A stretch of 64,000 nucleotides of DNA. It comes from Saccharum officinarum (Eukaryota > Streptophyta > Magnoliopsida > Poales > Poaceae). Positions within the stretch are counted from its first letter, which is position 1; each line of letters starts with the position of its first letter. Positions 11,026-22,240 of this stretch are shown here, one piece after another. Under the pieces are notes generated by a model. It saw only the letters and a program-made list of their open reading frames with translations. It was not told the origin of the DNA and did no database searches. The position numbers were made by a program, and so were the translations under genes. The DNA is taken from assembly GCA_020631735.1 (NCBI GenBank), contig CM036221.1, positions 16,783,381 to 16,847,380 of the forward strand. The letters run 5' to 3'.

Positions 11026-11408
11026 ATCTGGCGTCGGGGCAGCGGCGGCGTCCTGGAGCGGACGCGTCGGGGCAGCGGCGGCGTCCTGGCGCGGACGCGT
11101 CGGGGCGGCGGCAGCGGCCTGGCACGGACGCGGCGGCGGCCTAGTGCGGAGGCCGTGGCTGGGAAGGAAAGGGCCGAGGAGGTGGGCTGCTGTCGGCCGT
11201 CGGCGGCATCGGCGGCGGTGGAGCAGTTCCCTCTGTTCGTCTTCGTCTCGTCTCTCTCCCGTTCTCTCCGTGCTCTCTCTCCCGTGAAGATACGGTGAAT
11301 GAAAAGGAACGAAAGGATAAGGCTCAGGGGCAAAACGGAAAGAAAAAGATGCCGCAGCAAAAAAAAAAAAAAAAAAAAATTGGCAACAAATCCTCCGGGC
11401 ATATTTGC
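11026..11408. other. GC-rich 5' region of the GRF gene and inner right repeat of MULE-1
   Basis: 11030-11280 is a GC-rich tract with tandem CGGCGGCG-type units (GGCAGCGGCGGCGTCCTGG repeated), probably the promoter and leader of the leftward GRF gene. 11290-11408 is the inner part of the MULE-1 right TIR and contains a 20-base A-run. The TIR is broken at 11409 by MULE-2. Confidence 0.6.
11400..11408. repeat. Target-site duplication of MULE-2 (left)
   Basis: CATATTTGC, repeated exactly at 12727-12735. Both copies align to a single CATATTTGC complement in the MULE-1 left TIR (GCAAATATG near 1930). Confidence 0.93.
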
Positions 11409-12726
11409 GAGAAAATTGCTATTATAGGACGCGAAACAATGAGCTTCGCTATTATAGGACTCCAATCGTTGACTTCGCTAAAACGACCTTTGAAACATTG
11501 GCACTTTGTTATACATGACATTTGATCTTTTTAATCTCTTTTCTCAACTAAAATATATGTATTTTGCCTTGATGTGACTGTATTGCCCTTTTAATCACTT
11601 TTCACGCACACGCACCTACAGCAGGTGCCCTGGGCAGGCAGGCTGCTACCGCTGCCGCCTGGGCAGGCTGGCTGGCTGGCTTGCCGCCGCCACCTGGGCT
11701 CCAGTGTTCCTCCCGGGCTCGCTCGGTCGCCGGCTCCAGTGTTCCTCCCCGCTCCTCCCGAGCCGTCCGGCATCTTCTCCGGCGCCAGTGGTCACTTTGG
11801 CTGTAGGTTGTAGCAGAACATGGTAGCCAATTCGGACACCTCTATGTCCACTTCCTCCTCTCTAAAGAGAACACTATATCTAAACTTCAACATAACAGTA
11901 CCCATTTCAATCAAAATTGCCCAAAGAATTACAGTACCGATCGAGGATAAAGCTACCTACACTCAGCAGCCAAACTGAACGATGCTAGGAGTCCAAGTAC
12001 AGAATCCGAACGTGACCACAATCGAGATAAGACTGCACGACGGGAATCCAACTGCAGAATCCGATTTCCACTCCGACAACGGGTGAACAGGCGGTGACGA
12101 TGTCACTTGCAGCCACTCCGCTCGCGCAGTTTGGGGCCATCCCAGTCCACCGCCGCTGCTTTCGCTGGCGATTGTCCAACCGCATCTCGGGGACGAGGGT
12201 CACGCGCACCATGCGCTCCAACTCAGGTTTGGTGTGGTTGGACGTGCTGACGAGGAAAGGGGTCCGTGGCCGCGTAGCGAGGCCGGTGGCGCACAACGGC
12301 ACAGGCACTCCTCTAGTGCCCCTTCCCTTCTTGCGGCGAGGCCGAGCAGGTTGAGCTCGTCGGCCATGGGGCTCTTTGCCATGGCCAGCTGCCGTCGGGG
12401 GATGGGCGGCCGGCGGCAGTGGATCCCTGGGCTGGGGCTCAATGTTGGGGTTCTGGGCGGCGAAGACGAACAGTCGGAGTCGGAACGACGAAACGAAACG
12501 TAGGAAGGAAACGAAAGGATCGATCTCTTATGTGAATGAGGTAGAAGGGCAATACGGTCATACCAAGACAAAATATATGTATTTTAGTTGAGAAAAGAGA
12601 TTAAAAGTACCAAATGTCATGTATAACGAAGTATCAACGTTTCAAAGGTCATTTTACCGAAGTCGACGTTTGAAGTCCTATAATAACGAAGTCCATTGTT
12701 TCGCGTCCTATAATAACAATTTTCTC
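11409..12726. mobile_element. MULE-2, non-autonomous Mutator-like element (1318 bp), possible Pack-MULE
   Basis: The ends are inverted repeats of about 190 bases: 11409-11600 and 12540-12726, both beginning GAGAAAATTG(C/T)TATTATAGG at the tip and sharing CTCAACTAAAATA further in. A 9-bp TSD flanks it. The interior (11600-12540) encodes no transposase. It is GC-rich with open frames on both strands (for example 11985-12308 minus) that I do not recognise and that look like pieces of foreign gene sequence, which is the Pack-MULE pattern. Confidence 0.9.
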
Positions 12727-12757
12727 CATATTTGCAGGTGTGTATCGTTTGAAAGCC

Positions 12758-13106
12758 TGCTCCAGTCCAGGTATTTCCCACTCCTCCAGTCCAGGACTCT
12801 CCTCCGTGCCGCAACTCCGACGAATCCAAAGCCGGAGCGCCAACGCCCCCTCTGCCCTTTGCCCGACGGCCTCCAGCATCCATCCAGCTGACCAGCTCGA
12901 GCTCGTCCTCGCCGCTAATTTCAGAGGTAATCAACCCCCTGCCCTTTCTCTATCGACTGTACACAGTTGAGTGCACCTTCGCCACATTCCATTTGTTGCC
13001 AGACTCGTCTACACGAAGTATGACCAATTAGCCTATTTTTTAGTTAATGTGTATTCCAATTGCGTTTTCAGAAAAGAACATTGTATAGCCTGCCAGTTCA
13101 AACAAC
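12758..13106 (+). repeat. Filler segment inside the MULE-1 right TIR, copy of flanking DNA
   Basis: In the left TIR about 15 bases (CCCGTTTGCCATTCT) separate GGGATTCG from CAAACGATACACACC. In the right TIR the same gap holds about 345 bases that closely match 13502-13587 joined directly to 13993-14250, which lie just outside the element. The copy omits about 405 bases of the source. Confidence 0.8.
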
Positions 13107-13183
13107 GAATCCCATTTACGGGACGGTAAAATTGGGAAGCCCCATTTTCGTAATGGCAGAATCACCATTTTCTCAACCGCAGT

Positions 13184-14250
13184 ACGCCCGATCCGAAGCC
13201 ACGCTTCCCACATCTCTCGTGCTGCTTCTAAAGCTCGGGGAAGCAGCGGGGGCGCGCTCCCGTGACCCGTGCTGCTGGGGATCGGGCGCGTCGCACTCCA
13301 CCATCGTCGCGCTGCCGTCGCGATTCGCCGTCGTCTCGCTGCGCCGCGGTCAGCGTCCTCGCCCTGCAAGCCCGCCGTCAGCGCCCTCGCCCTGCCAGCG
13401 CCGTCGAGCGCCGCCCTCGTACAGGGCTCGCAGGGGCGCGCGCCTTCGCCGCGGTCGAGTCCTCTCCTCAGCCTGCATCTCCGTCTCCGCATCCCCTTCC
13501 TCCAGTCCAGGTATTTCCCACTCCTCCAGTCCAGGACTCTCCTCCGTGCCGCAACTCCGACGAATCCAAAGCCGGAGCGCCAACGCCGCTGACCACCAGC
13601 TCGCGTACAAGCTCCGCGTCCGCATCCTCCCGCCCCAGCCACGTCGTCGCGCCACCCCTGCCCCAGCCATCTCGCGGAGTCGCGGCTCTGGCGCTCCGCG
13701 CCGCCGCCCGCTCGGCCTCGGCCCTCGGCCGCCTCAGCGCGTCGTCGACGTCTAGTATCGCCGCCTCGGACGAGGCCTACGCCCGGCGGCTTCCAACCAC
13801 CTCCTCTGGAACCCTAGGGCAACCAGGAGACGACAGCATCGTCGTCGCGCCGCCCCCGCTCTGCGCCCCTGTCCCAGCCATCGCGCGGCGTCGCGGCTCC
13901 GGCGCTCCATGCCTCCGCCGGACCGTGGCCGCCCGCCGCCCGCTCAGCCTCGGGCCTTGGCCGCCTCGCGCGTCGTCGTCGGCCGGTATAGCCCCCTCTG
14001 TCCTTTGCCCGACGGCCTCCAGCATCCATCCAGCTGACCAGCTCGAGCTCGTCCTCGCCGCTAATTTCAGAGGTAATCAACCCCCTGCCCTTTCTCTATC
14101 GACTGTACACAGTTGAGTGCACCTTCGCCACATTCCATTTGTTGCCAGACTCGTCTACACGAAGTATGACCAATTAGCCTATTTTTTAGTTAATGTGTAT
14201 TCCAATTGCGTTTTCAGAAAAGAACATTGTATAGCCTGCCAGTTCGAACA
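13184..14250 (+). other. GC-rich exon-like region, origin unknown
   Basis: Very GC-rich with long open frames (13262-14116 plus) rich in Ala, Ser, Pro and Arg and without recognisable domains. There is an internal tandem duplication (about 13645-13745 and 13835-13980, both with CGTCGTCGCGCC and GCGGCTC). At 14066 a possible donor AG-GTAATC and at 14214 a possible acceptor TTTTCAG would make 13990-14066 a leader exon. It could be a captured gene 5' end carried by the Helitron whose 3' end lies at 16.6 kb. Confidence 0.35.
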
Positions 14251-16080
14251 AAACTGAGTTGTTGCATAGTGGATTGGTTCTACTTATCCCACAAAAAATC
14301 AATGTAGCTACTACTGCAAGTTTTCATGAACCGAGAGCAAAAGGCTACCTGCTAAAAGGTGTGAGAAAGCCCACAATAGAGGGACCAATCCAAACACTGT
14401 CAGTCCTGGATGGTAAACTAACATGATATGCACTTGCAACCCTATAATTCTCATGCTGCAGCAATCAGGGAAGACTTTGCAACCCTGTAAATTGCACTGC
14501 CTTTCAAATTTAAATTACTGATTTCCTGATAGTTTTTTGAGATAAGCTGTAAATTCTATATTTGAGATCAGTTTTAAATTTCGAATTTATGACTGTGCAT
14601 AATACTGCGAATTTCAATATATCTGAGCCAAGCTGAAAAAAATTACCAATCTTTCATCCATTCATCTGAATTCTATAACCCACATTACAGAGATTATCAG
14701 GCTGTACAGTTACTCATTACAGAGATTAGCAGGCTGTACAGGCTGCCATAGAAAACCACCTTACCTCATATATCCAGCATCCTTTGATTTTGTGAAATTA
14801 TTGAATACTTATTGCCCTATCTGGCATACCTCATGATCCAATAATTAGCAGGCTCTACAATTCTTTATTTAGCATCATTATTAGTAGGAGAACCTTTATC
14901 TCTGATCCCATGATTAGCTCTGAATTAGTGGAACCTGGAACCAATGCCAACTCTGGGTACCTTCTTCTCACTCACAATGGAATCGATTCTCCTCATTCTT
15001 TAGACAATTCCATGTTCAGAACTAAATAGCGGCTCACTGAAATTTTGGGTTGGTGCATAGCTTTCAGCTGGCAGTAGGTACACACAGCTCTGTTTTATTG
15101 GAGATCAGCAGTCAAAGCTAGCAGCTGCACACTTGTAGCGACTCACTGTTTTTTCAATGATCTAGCAGAGCTTTTAGCTGACAGTAGGTCACTAGAGTTT
15201 TGTTTTAAAGTTGGTAGCTGGACACTTGTTGGACAATTTGTCAATGCTAATGACCACTTGTTATGATGTTAATACTGCCTCACACATTAACTAAAAGAAA
15301 ACAACAGAAACCTGATGCGACTGCTGAAAACTGAATCCTGAAATCCGACGGCATGACAAACCTGTGGGCTATAAGGTCTGTTCTTGTCTATGGGTAGCGA
15401 TATTCCAATTTAAAGAAGTGTCAAAATCCAGAGATGTCGATATCAGGAATTGGGTGATTGTACATGCAAATGGTTACAAAATGTGTCAATCTAAAATGGT
15501 CTATTATCAGGTCACCAATATGTAAATGTAAAATCATACTATTTAACTTTTTTATTATTTGGTCAAGAATATGTACACTTTTAAGAATTATGTCACTCTA
15601 ACTTGACTCTGATGGGTGGGCACTCTTTGCAGATCACTCCCCCCACTGTTTCGGACTGCCTGTGGAACCACTGATTACAGCCACGGGTCAGGAGTCATAT
15701 TGAGGCCACCCACACCCTTTCAATAGGCATCAATCGCCAATGTAACTAAACTTGCTTGTTCATATTCTTCCTCAAGAGTAATTCCTATTTTCATGAACCT
15801 GATTATGGTTTCATTTTTATAATAATCCACCAAGAATTGAAGTTGGACAATATTCTGCTTGAGATTACTACAGTGCTGGAACTAAAATTTTCAGCTACAA
15901 AGATAAAGGAGGCCTTAATTGTTTCTACTAAATAGTTTGTTCCCTTTTGTCAATGCTGATTAATCAAGCAATGTGTTGCTCTTCAATTTTCAGATGATTG
16001 TCTTAACAAGTTCCCTCTCTACTACAATGGTGTCTTTAATAATTTTATTGAAATTTCTGTTAGGTCAATAGATAGTCTGT
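14251..16080. other. AT-rich stretch without recognised features
   Basis: No ORF above 60 codons, no terminal repeats and no RNA gene that I can see. It may be intronic or Helitron interior. Confidence 0.45.
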
Positions 16081-16605
16081 TCATTATTTTTTTAACAGTG
16101 ATGATAAGAGGTCCACCGGTGTTGCAAAACGTTGTTATTCAGTTTGCAACATTCGTCGAGTTTGAGTTAGACGGGATATTGCATATGGTTTTTAACACTA
16201 TCAGAGATGAATACAAATAACATGTTTTGATGACACTTGAAATCTAACTCAAACAGAGGGCATCTTCAGAACCTACTGGGTGCCGCGCCCCATTAAAATA
16301 TATTCAGCATCACCAACAATGAAAGTGGGCACACTGCACCTAGACATCATAGACCCAAAAGAACGCAAGAGGCAAAGGGCAAGGGACGCCTACGCCAATA
16401 TTTTTAGCATTAGTGTGTGAATTTATGTTTAATTTGTAATATGATGGTTATTATTTCTAACATGCATCTTTTCTTCTAAGGTTAATATTTAGCTCTATGT
16501 CAAATAAATTATTAATGAATGAATGAGATTTTGCATATGTTATATCCATGTGGCTATCTGTCATGAGATTCTATGCACCCGTAGCAACGCACGACACTCA
16601 ACTAG
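16081..16605 (+). mobile_element. Probable Helitron 3' end
   Basis: The stretch ends with CACCCGTAGCAACGCACG, a short AT-containing spacer and CTAGT at 16601-16605. Grass Helitrons end in CTRR preceded by a small GC hairpin of the CCCGTAGCAACGCACGGG type; here the hairpin's last bases are changed (ACGAC). The 5' end is not identified, so the element's extent is unknown; only the terminus is called. Confidence 0.5.
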
Positions 16606-16639
16606 TATGTAAAAAAGAGGGGTGATGAATTATATATCC

Positions 16640-16980
16640 ACAATAGTGATAGGTGACGCTGCCGCTCCGGTTTGCTCGACGGGGCGCCCGAATTTTTTTT
16701 ATAATTTGACCCTTTTTTTGAAAGTTTCTCACAAATAGACCCCTGGCGGAAAGAATTCAGAAAATGGACCCTTAGGGCGCCATTGATGCTGGCGCCGAGC
16801 TAGGCGCCAGCGTCTCTGGCGCCGAGCTCCTGGGTGGCTTGGCGCCGTAGTGACTGGTGTCGAGCTCGGCGCCGTAGTGACTGGCGCCGAGCTCCTTGCA
16901 TTTAACCCCGGCCCAACCTTTGCCCGAGCGTTCTTCCTCTTCTTTCTCCTCCCTCTCGGGTTTTTCTCTCCCCACTTCAC
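16640..16980 (+). repeat. Left border of the large MULE-like element: GGCGCCGAGCT repeat zone
   Basis: Contains the repeat also found at 1540-1690 and then a local tandem array of about 30-base units with GGCGCCGAGCT and GTAGTGACTGG (16772-16905). It lies directly upstream of the zinc-finger gene and probably is the terminal and promoter region of that element. No TSD could be assigned because the other end lies outside the window. Confidence 0.5.
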
Positions 16981-17396
16981 CTTACCTCACGAATCGTCAT
17001 ATTGGACCTTGAAAACCTTGATTTGATCCGTAGATCTTTGAGAGCAAGGTATCCTCGCTCTCCTCCTTGTTTTTTTTCGCATCGATTCGGTATATATTAG
17101 TCGGATTTTTGAACCTAAGAATCGTCATCACTTAGGGTTTCATTGTATCCCTCAATATATGTATTATACAACCGTAGGTTGATTCCAAGGCGTGGAAAAA
17201 GCTAGCAAACCTAGGCGCATGTAGTTATGTTATGAGTTCATTGTTGTGGATCAAATGAGAAACCCTAGGTTTAGGGTTTAATGTTAACTGCTTTCTGTTC
17301 TTAGAACGAAATTGGTTGTATTGTAGTTATGGTTCTCATTGATATTTATTTGTGATGTTTTGATTTATGTTTGTTAAATTACATCCGTTTTGTTAG

Positions 17397-18582
17397 ATGC
17401 AAGAAATGTTTCGGGAGGAGTTTTGGCGAAAACAGGGTCGTCCTCGAGAATTATACCCCGACGCGTCTAGCAAAGATGCTCCCGTCCCTCCTGACCTCCC
17501 TATCCCTAACTGTGACTGTGGTTTACCGACCCATGTTTTTCAATCAAAACATCCGGACACAGCGGCGCGTTGCTTTTACACATGTAGTCGGTTTAATATA
17601 AGAAATTATTTACACTATCCTTTTTCTTTATTTGTGTAAGTATGCTACTAATATTTTGTTGGAATCTCGTTGTATAGGACCATGAGAGGTGCCTTTTCTT
17701 TTAGTGGATCGATGGTGCAGACAAGTTTGATCCTAGGTACCTCTTGTTCGGCGATTGGTTTAGAGGGAGACATCCACGTGAGCACTTCAAGCGGTGGGTT
17801 CCACCCCCCTAACCCTCCGCCAATGATGGCTAAGGAGAAGCACCTAGCCGTAGTTAGACGACTCGAGGAACCTCCTCTGTGCGATTGCGGAGATCGAGTT
17901 GTGATAAACCCTGAGAATACGTTGGAGTTTGTGTGTCCAAACAAGCATGAAGTAAGTGCAAAGTGTATGTGTTGAAATCTTGAGCTATATGTGTTTATGT
18001 ACTAATGTCTCATTATTTAGGTGTTTTCAATGACGAAGTGTCGTTTCAAGGAGTGGTTGTATGGTCCTAAGAACCAATGGCCGGAAGAACCGCGGAGGGT
18101 TAAGGAAAAGAAGAAAGAAAGGGTAATCTACAAAGCACCTCCTGTGATGTGCGAATGTGCTGTAAAATCCAACTATGGCCTAGTCCCTTCGGAGCTTGGA
18201 ATATGCCATTATTGCAGCCATATGATTGAGTATGATGAGGTTCGTTATTTTTCTGGTAAACATAAAATCGTATTTTGTTTGTTTTGCTAAGACATATATG
18301 ATATAATATTTCTTTTGAACAGAGCACTAAGAAATGCAGTTGGGAATGTTATGATGGGCAATCTAAGTTCTTATGAACTGAAGAAGAGGCAACTAATTGC
18401 ACGGAAAAGGGGATATGGACCTGACTACGTCAATCTATTCGTTAAACATCACAAAGAAAAGATGCGTGAGTTTGCTAGACAATGCGGTATTTGTAACCCG
18501 ATCGATGTTGGGCTTTACAAATGGGGGATTGAAGAGGCGGATGACGTTAGAGGAGGAGAGGGCAAGGAATGAGGCAAGGGAG
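17397..18582 (+). pseudogene. GRF-like multi-zinc-finger gene of the large MULE, 5' part
   Basis: A multi-exon gene with repeated Cys-rich modules. Exon 1 (from 17397) gives PIPNCDCGLPTHVFQSKHPD and AARCFYTC. Exon 2 (from about 17680) reads ERCLFF, TAG, WIDGADKFDPRYLLFGDWF, and after a one-base change in a C-run near 17810, EEPPLCDCGDRVVINPENT and FVCPNKHE. Exon 3 (18021-18240) gives MTKCRFKEWLYGPKNQWPEE and MCECAVKSN, then CHYCSHM. The next exon (about 18322) gives KKCSWECYDGQSKF and, after another frame change, a Lys/Arg-rich helical part (KKRQLIARKRGYGPDYV). The CxC...C...C spacing followed by an aromatic WIDG resembles GRF-type fingers. The Tat retrotransposon interrupts it at 18588; the rest is at 57763-58363. 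Confidence 0.65.
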
Positions 18583-18587
18583 GAGAC
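18583..18587. repeat. Target-site duplication of the Tat retrotransposon (left)
   Basis: GAGAC, repeated exactly at 57758-57762. Confidence 0.93.
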
Positions 18588-19057
18588 TGTCGACGAAATA
18601 TGGTCGGCAGTCTACCTAGGGGTATGCTCAAGGTAGTAGATTATCGGTAGACAGGTGCGTAAGCTACGAACGAGATGGTGACGCAAGACAGACACGAGGT
18701 TTTATCCAGGTTCAGTCGTCGTGAAGGCATAATACCTACGTCCTGCGTCTGATTTTATTGCTATGTGTGAATGAGATGATTTTTGAGAGGGGTCCCCTGC
18801 CCGCCTTATATAGTCTGGGGGGCAGGGTTATAGATCTGAAAACTAATCCCAACCAGTTATAATTGCCATAGGTGGCCGGATAAGGATTCCTATTCTAACC
18901 GACCAGGATCTTGCTTGATCTCCAAGTCTGCCTTGATTCCTTACGCGGGACTCCGAGCAGATCGGCTAGGCCGCGCGTCGTCTTCTAGTGGGTCGGACCC
19001 CCTGGTCCGGGCTGGCCCAAACCTAGACGTAAGGGTATAGGGGTTAATACCCCCACA
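18588..19057 (-). repeat. Tat 3' LTR (470 bp)
   Basis: Reads TGTCGACG ... CCCCCACA on the plus strand. A TATA motif on the minus strand (CTATATAA, 18806-18813) is shared with the other LTR. Directly inside (19058-19075) lies the minus-strand GGGGACTAGC tract in the polypurine-tract position. Confidence 0.92.
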
Positions 19058-20217
19058 GCTAGTCCCCGAGCACCATGTATTATGTTGCGACACGCCGTTT
19101 GATCTTCTTCGGGCGGTCTGTCTTCATGTCATCTCCAACTGGTTGAAACATTGACCAAGCAAATGTGTCAGTATTCTGGTCAGCACAGAGAGCAGTAGAC
19201 CACGATTATAGTCGAAGATTCCGGTTGTCTGAAGAATGCATGGTGCTCTAAAGAAAAAAAGATTTCTTTCCTGATCAAGTGTGCCCACTTGTATTTCTGA
19301 AAAGAAATGTAAATGACCCTTGTGCAGTAGTAGTTATGGCCAACAGTCAGAGCGTAGGGGTCGATAAAATAAGCACATTCACCGCAAGGTGAAGTGTGCC
19401 CACTTAGTCCCCGATCCTGGTAGTAGGTGACATAGACACGTGGTGCCAGGGTCTAAAAAGAATTCCCAGTTAAGTTGAGAATCCAATCATCGTACAAGCG
19501 ATACGAGCTGCACCGGCAGGTGCATCGTACCGATATAGTCCCCGAGCTTGCTGGAAGGTGAGGTATCAGCCTTGTAGCAAGGTCTAAGTGAGAAAAAATA
19601 AATGCCTCTCAACTGTATGTGAGTACAAATCACATATAGCCGAGGAGAGCGGTCCCCGAGCAATGGTCGGAGAGTGGTCGGGGCAGTCCCCAAGCGCAGC
19701 ATGGGGAAAACGATGAATCCCCGAGAATAACCGTAGTCGGGACAGTCCCTCGAGCACGAGGGCAGTCGAGACAGTCCCGAGCACGAGAGTGGTCGGAACA
19801 GTCTCTGAGCATGATGGTGGTCGGGACAGTCCCCAAGCACAAAAAGTGTGGCAAAAAGCCATATGCCACTTTTACTATTATTTTATTTATTTATTTATTT
19901 ATTTGTTCTGACAAGTCCGGTCTGACACGTCTGGTCAAAAAAGTAGACGGGTATAGCACGTCATACTGCCTTTTTGTCTTGTCAAGCAAACAGTTGCGTG
20001 GCACCTGTCAGTAGGTGCGTCAGCGTGGGCCCTTCCACACTAGCAACGAAGAGGCACATATATTGGCGTAGATCTCGAGGCTGAGTAATACTGCAAACGT
20101 GAAAACAACTGTCTACGGCGCGTGCGCACGTCCCCAAGAATCCCGGACAGACGAAACGGCATAACTCTTGGGTTAAATATGGTATATGATAGGTTAGTTA
20201 CTATTTACTGAACCCCA
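19058..20217. repeat. Tat 3' non-coding region with tandem repeats
   Basis: Between the 3' LTR and the antisense gene. From 19640 to 19850 there are about six imperfect units of roughly 30 bases built around (G)TCGG(GA)CAGTCCC(CC)GAGCA(C/T)GA. Isolated AGTCCCCGAGC motifs also occur at 19068, 19406 and 19540. A TTTATTTATTTATT run lies at 19882-19905. No sense-strand ORF is convincing here. Confidence 0.65.
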
Positions 20218-21720
20218 TTGCCATTCGCAACCGCAGCTTTCGTCTTCCTCTCGCCAAACAACCCTAACACATCCGAAATCGCCACCAATCAATCCGTCGC
20301 CGCTTCGACTGCCGCCTCTGCTAATCCCCTGCTATTGTTGAAGATCGGAACACTCCCCGTTCACCAGCAAGGCTGGAGTCAGAGGCGGAAAACAAAAGGA
20401 AATGGTGAAAAGTGATGCGCAGAAGAAAACAGGGGTCATGGCGAAGGAATGGTGGAAATCGAAAAGCAATGAGCATACCATTAAAGACCTCGTCACCATG
20501 GGGGTACTCCACAACAAGGAGCTCGTAGGATGGCATGCGCCGGAGGGCAAGAGGTACCCCGATCCACAACCAGGTGAGATCGTGGTGTTCGAGGATTTCT
20601 TTAAATGGGGATTTGGAGTTCCGATGCATCCGTTTCTTCAGGGGCTCTGTCTTTACTACGAGATTGGGATTTGCAATCTGCATCCCAACTCGATGGCTCC
20701 TTGTTTGCTTGCATGGGCATGACGTTCACCAGCTCAGTAAGAAAGAGCGGGAAAGAACAAGTAAGTAGCCATTTTATCATACCGACTACTGACAAGTGCT
20801 ATTGCATTGTTGGTAGTAACAGCTATAGTGCAGGCTTAGAAGCTAAAGTGATCCGTCTCCGAGAGGAGAACAGTCGTGTGGTCGGGGAGTGTGATCGCCT
20901 AAATGAGGACAACAGAAAACTGGTGCAAGACCAGTCGCAGCTCCGAGACCACACGACCAAGATGACAGAGGAGCTGAAAGGTAAGATGTCCAACCACCTT
21001 TGCTCATTTTTGTTGCCTACCGTAGTTTGGCATGGTCTAACGTCTTAACAGCATGTGCGGTTTGCAGTTATAAAAATCAATGCAAAGAAGCATCTGGAGG
21101 CCATGATGAAAGACCGAGACGGCAAGAAGGCGCAATGCCAAGAGATCACCAAGGACCGTGACACCTGGAAAAGCCGGTGCTAGGAGGTGGCAAAGGGCAT
21201 TTTGCTGGTCCTTAACCTCATCGATCCGGCGCTAGCAGAAGATGTGCCAAGGACGCCGCAGCTGGGATTGATCGAGAGATGCCAAAGGGCATGGGGATGG
21301 TTCTAGGGGTTCGTGAAGGAGGCAGGAGAGTACGCAGGCGCACATGTGCTAAGCATGGTATGTGCTCACTACCCCCTGATCGATCTCAAGCGCCTGGAGG
21401 CTGGATACCCGAAGGAGGTAGATCCAGACAAGGCCGAGGAGCTACGGATGACCCAGCTGGACTTGTCGGCAAAAATAATTGACGATATTAACCTATGTGG
21501 AGGTGCGACACCACCCGTACAAGGAACGCCGTCAACAAGTCAGCTGGGAGCGCCGTCATCTTCAAGCCAACCGGCAAAGCCTACGGTCTCGACCAGCCAG
21601 GCATCGGCGGGGCCATCTTCTTTAGCTCGATCAATGCCAGAGTCCTCGAGACCCGAGCACGATGTCAGGCCCAACGAGTAGCAGGCGCCGCGTGCCCTGA
21701 CCAGCCAATAGTGTAGGCTA
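20218..21720 (+). pseudogene. Antisense extra gene of the Tat element (putative gypsy-type transposon domain, coiled coil)
   Basis: Runs opposite to gag-pol. The first exon (open to about 20722, likely ATG at 20402 or 20438) encodes KEWWKSKSNEHTIKDLVTMG, then GWHAPEGKRYPDPQPGEIVV and FEDFFKWGFGVPMHPFLQGL, which I recognise as the N-terminal part of the Pfam 'putative gypsy type transposon' family. Exon 2 (about 20830-20990) is a coiled coil (EAKVIRLREENSRVVGECD, KLVQDQSQLRD). Later segments (21067-21680) give more helical sequence, QRAWGWF, EAGEYAGAHVLSMVCAHYP, and a Ser/Pro/Thr-rich tail. TAG codons at 21180 and 21304 and a missing middle part of the domain show it is damaged. Its function is unknown; such antisense ORFs recur in grass Tat elements. 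Confidence 0.7.
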
Positions 21721-22240
21721 TAGCTGTATAAGAGGATGTAGTTGGGTTATTGTAAACTTGGACCTTTTCAGGCAAGCTTGTAATAACGTGCTTGTATATC
21801 AACATAAGCTTGTTTGTTTTGTAGAAAACATGTTTAAGCTTGGATATCGTGTTGATGTAACTAAGTTAGAACGTGTTGGCGTTCTGTTTAGTTGTACCAG
21901 TTTAGTCGACACGTCATCCTGAAAGGTTTGTATGGCCCTGGTTTGTCTTGCGGTCGGAGTGTGAGGTGTGTGGCTTGTGCACACGTAGAAACACACAAGT
22001 CAAACCAGAGAGCACCTGCCGATCACCCGTAGCATAGAGAGCGGATCCCATGCACGCGTTGGGAGGAACTAGAGACAGGGCCTGCTCCGAGAACCCAAGA
22101 AGGAATGGTGGTCGGTTATAACTAGTAGAGTTAGAATAACAATAGACTTCGAAGTGACACATTAGAGTGGTCGGAGAAATCATAATAGCTTTATTGAAAT
22201 AAAACAAAAGTACAAGAGGGGTACATATCTTAGTAGCTAA
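21721..22240. other. Tat 3' untranslated region between antisense gene and pol
   Basis: No supported coding sequence. It separates the tail-to-tail arranged antisense gene and integrase end and probably holds both 3' ends. Confidence 0.45.

Larger units (their letters stand above)
1825..13174 (+). mobile_element. MULE-1, Mutator-like DNA transposon (about 11.35 kb with insertions)
   Basis: The two ends are inverted copies: 1825-1892 matches the reverse complement of 13107-13174 (GAGAAAATGGTGATTCTGCC at the tip). A 9-bp direct duplication AACCGCAGT lies immediately outside (1816-1824 and 13175-13183), the standard MULE signature. Homology continues inward on the left to about 2040. The matching inner part of the right repeat is found at 11310-11408 and 12736-12757, interrupted by MULE-2 and a filler segment. 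The element carries a broken mudrA-type transposase gene (+) and an intact GRF-finger gene (-). A complete hAT transposon is inserted in the transposase gene. Without inserts it would be about 5.7 kb. Confidence 0.93.

Noticed and set aside
13262..14116. 284-codon open frame as a real host gene
   Set aside because: Low-complexity Ala/Ser/Pro/Arg content from high GC, overlapping open frames in other phases and on the other strand, and no domain. Kept only as exon-like sequence.
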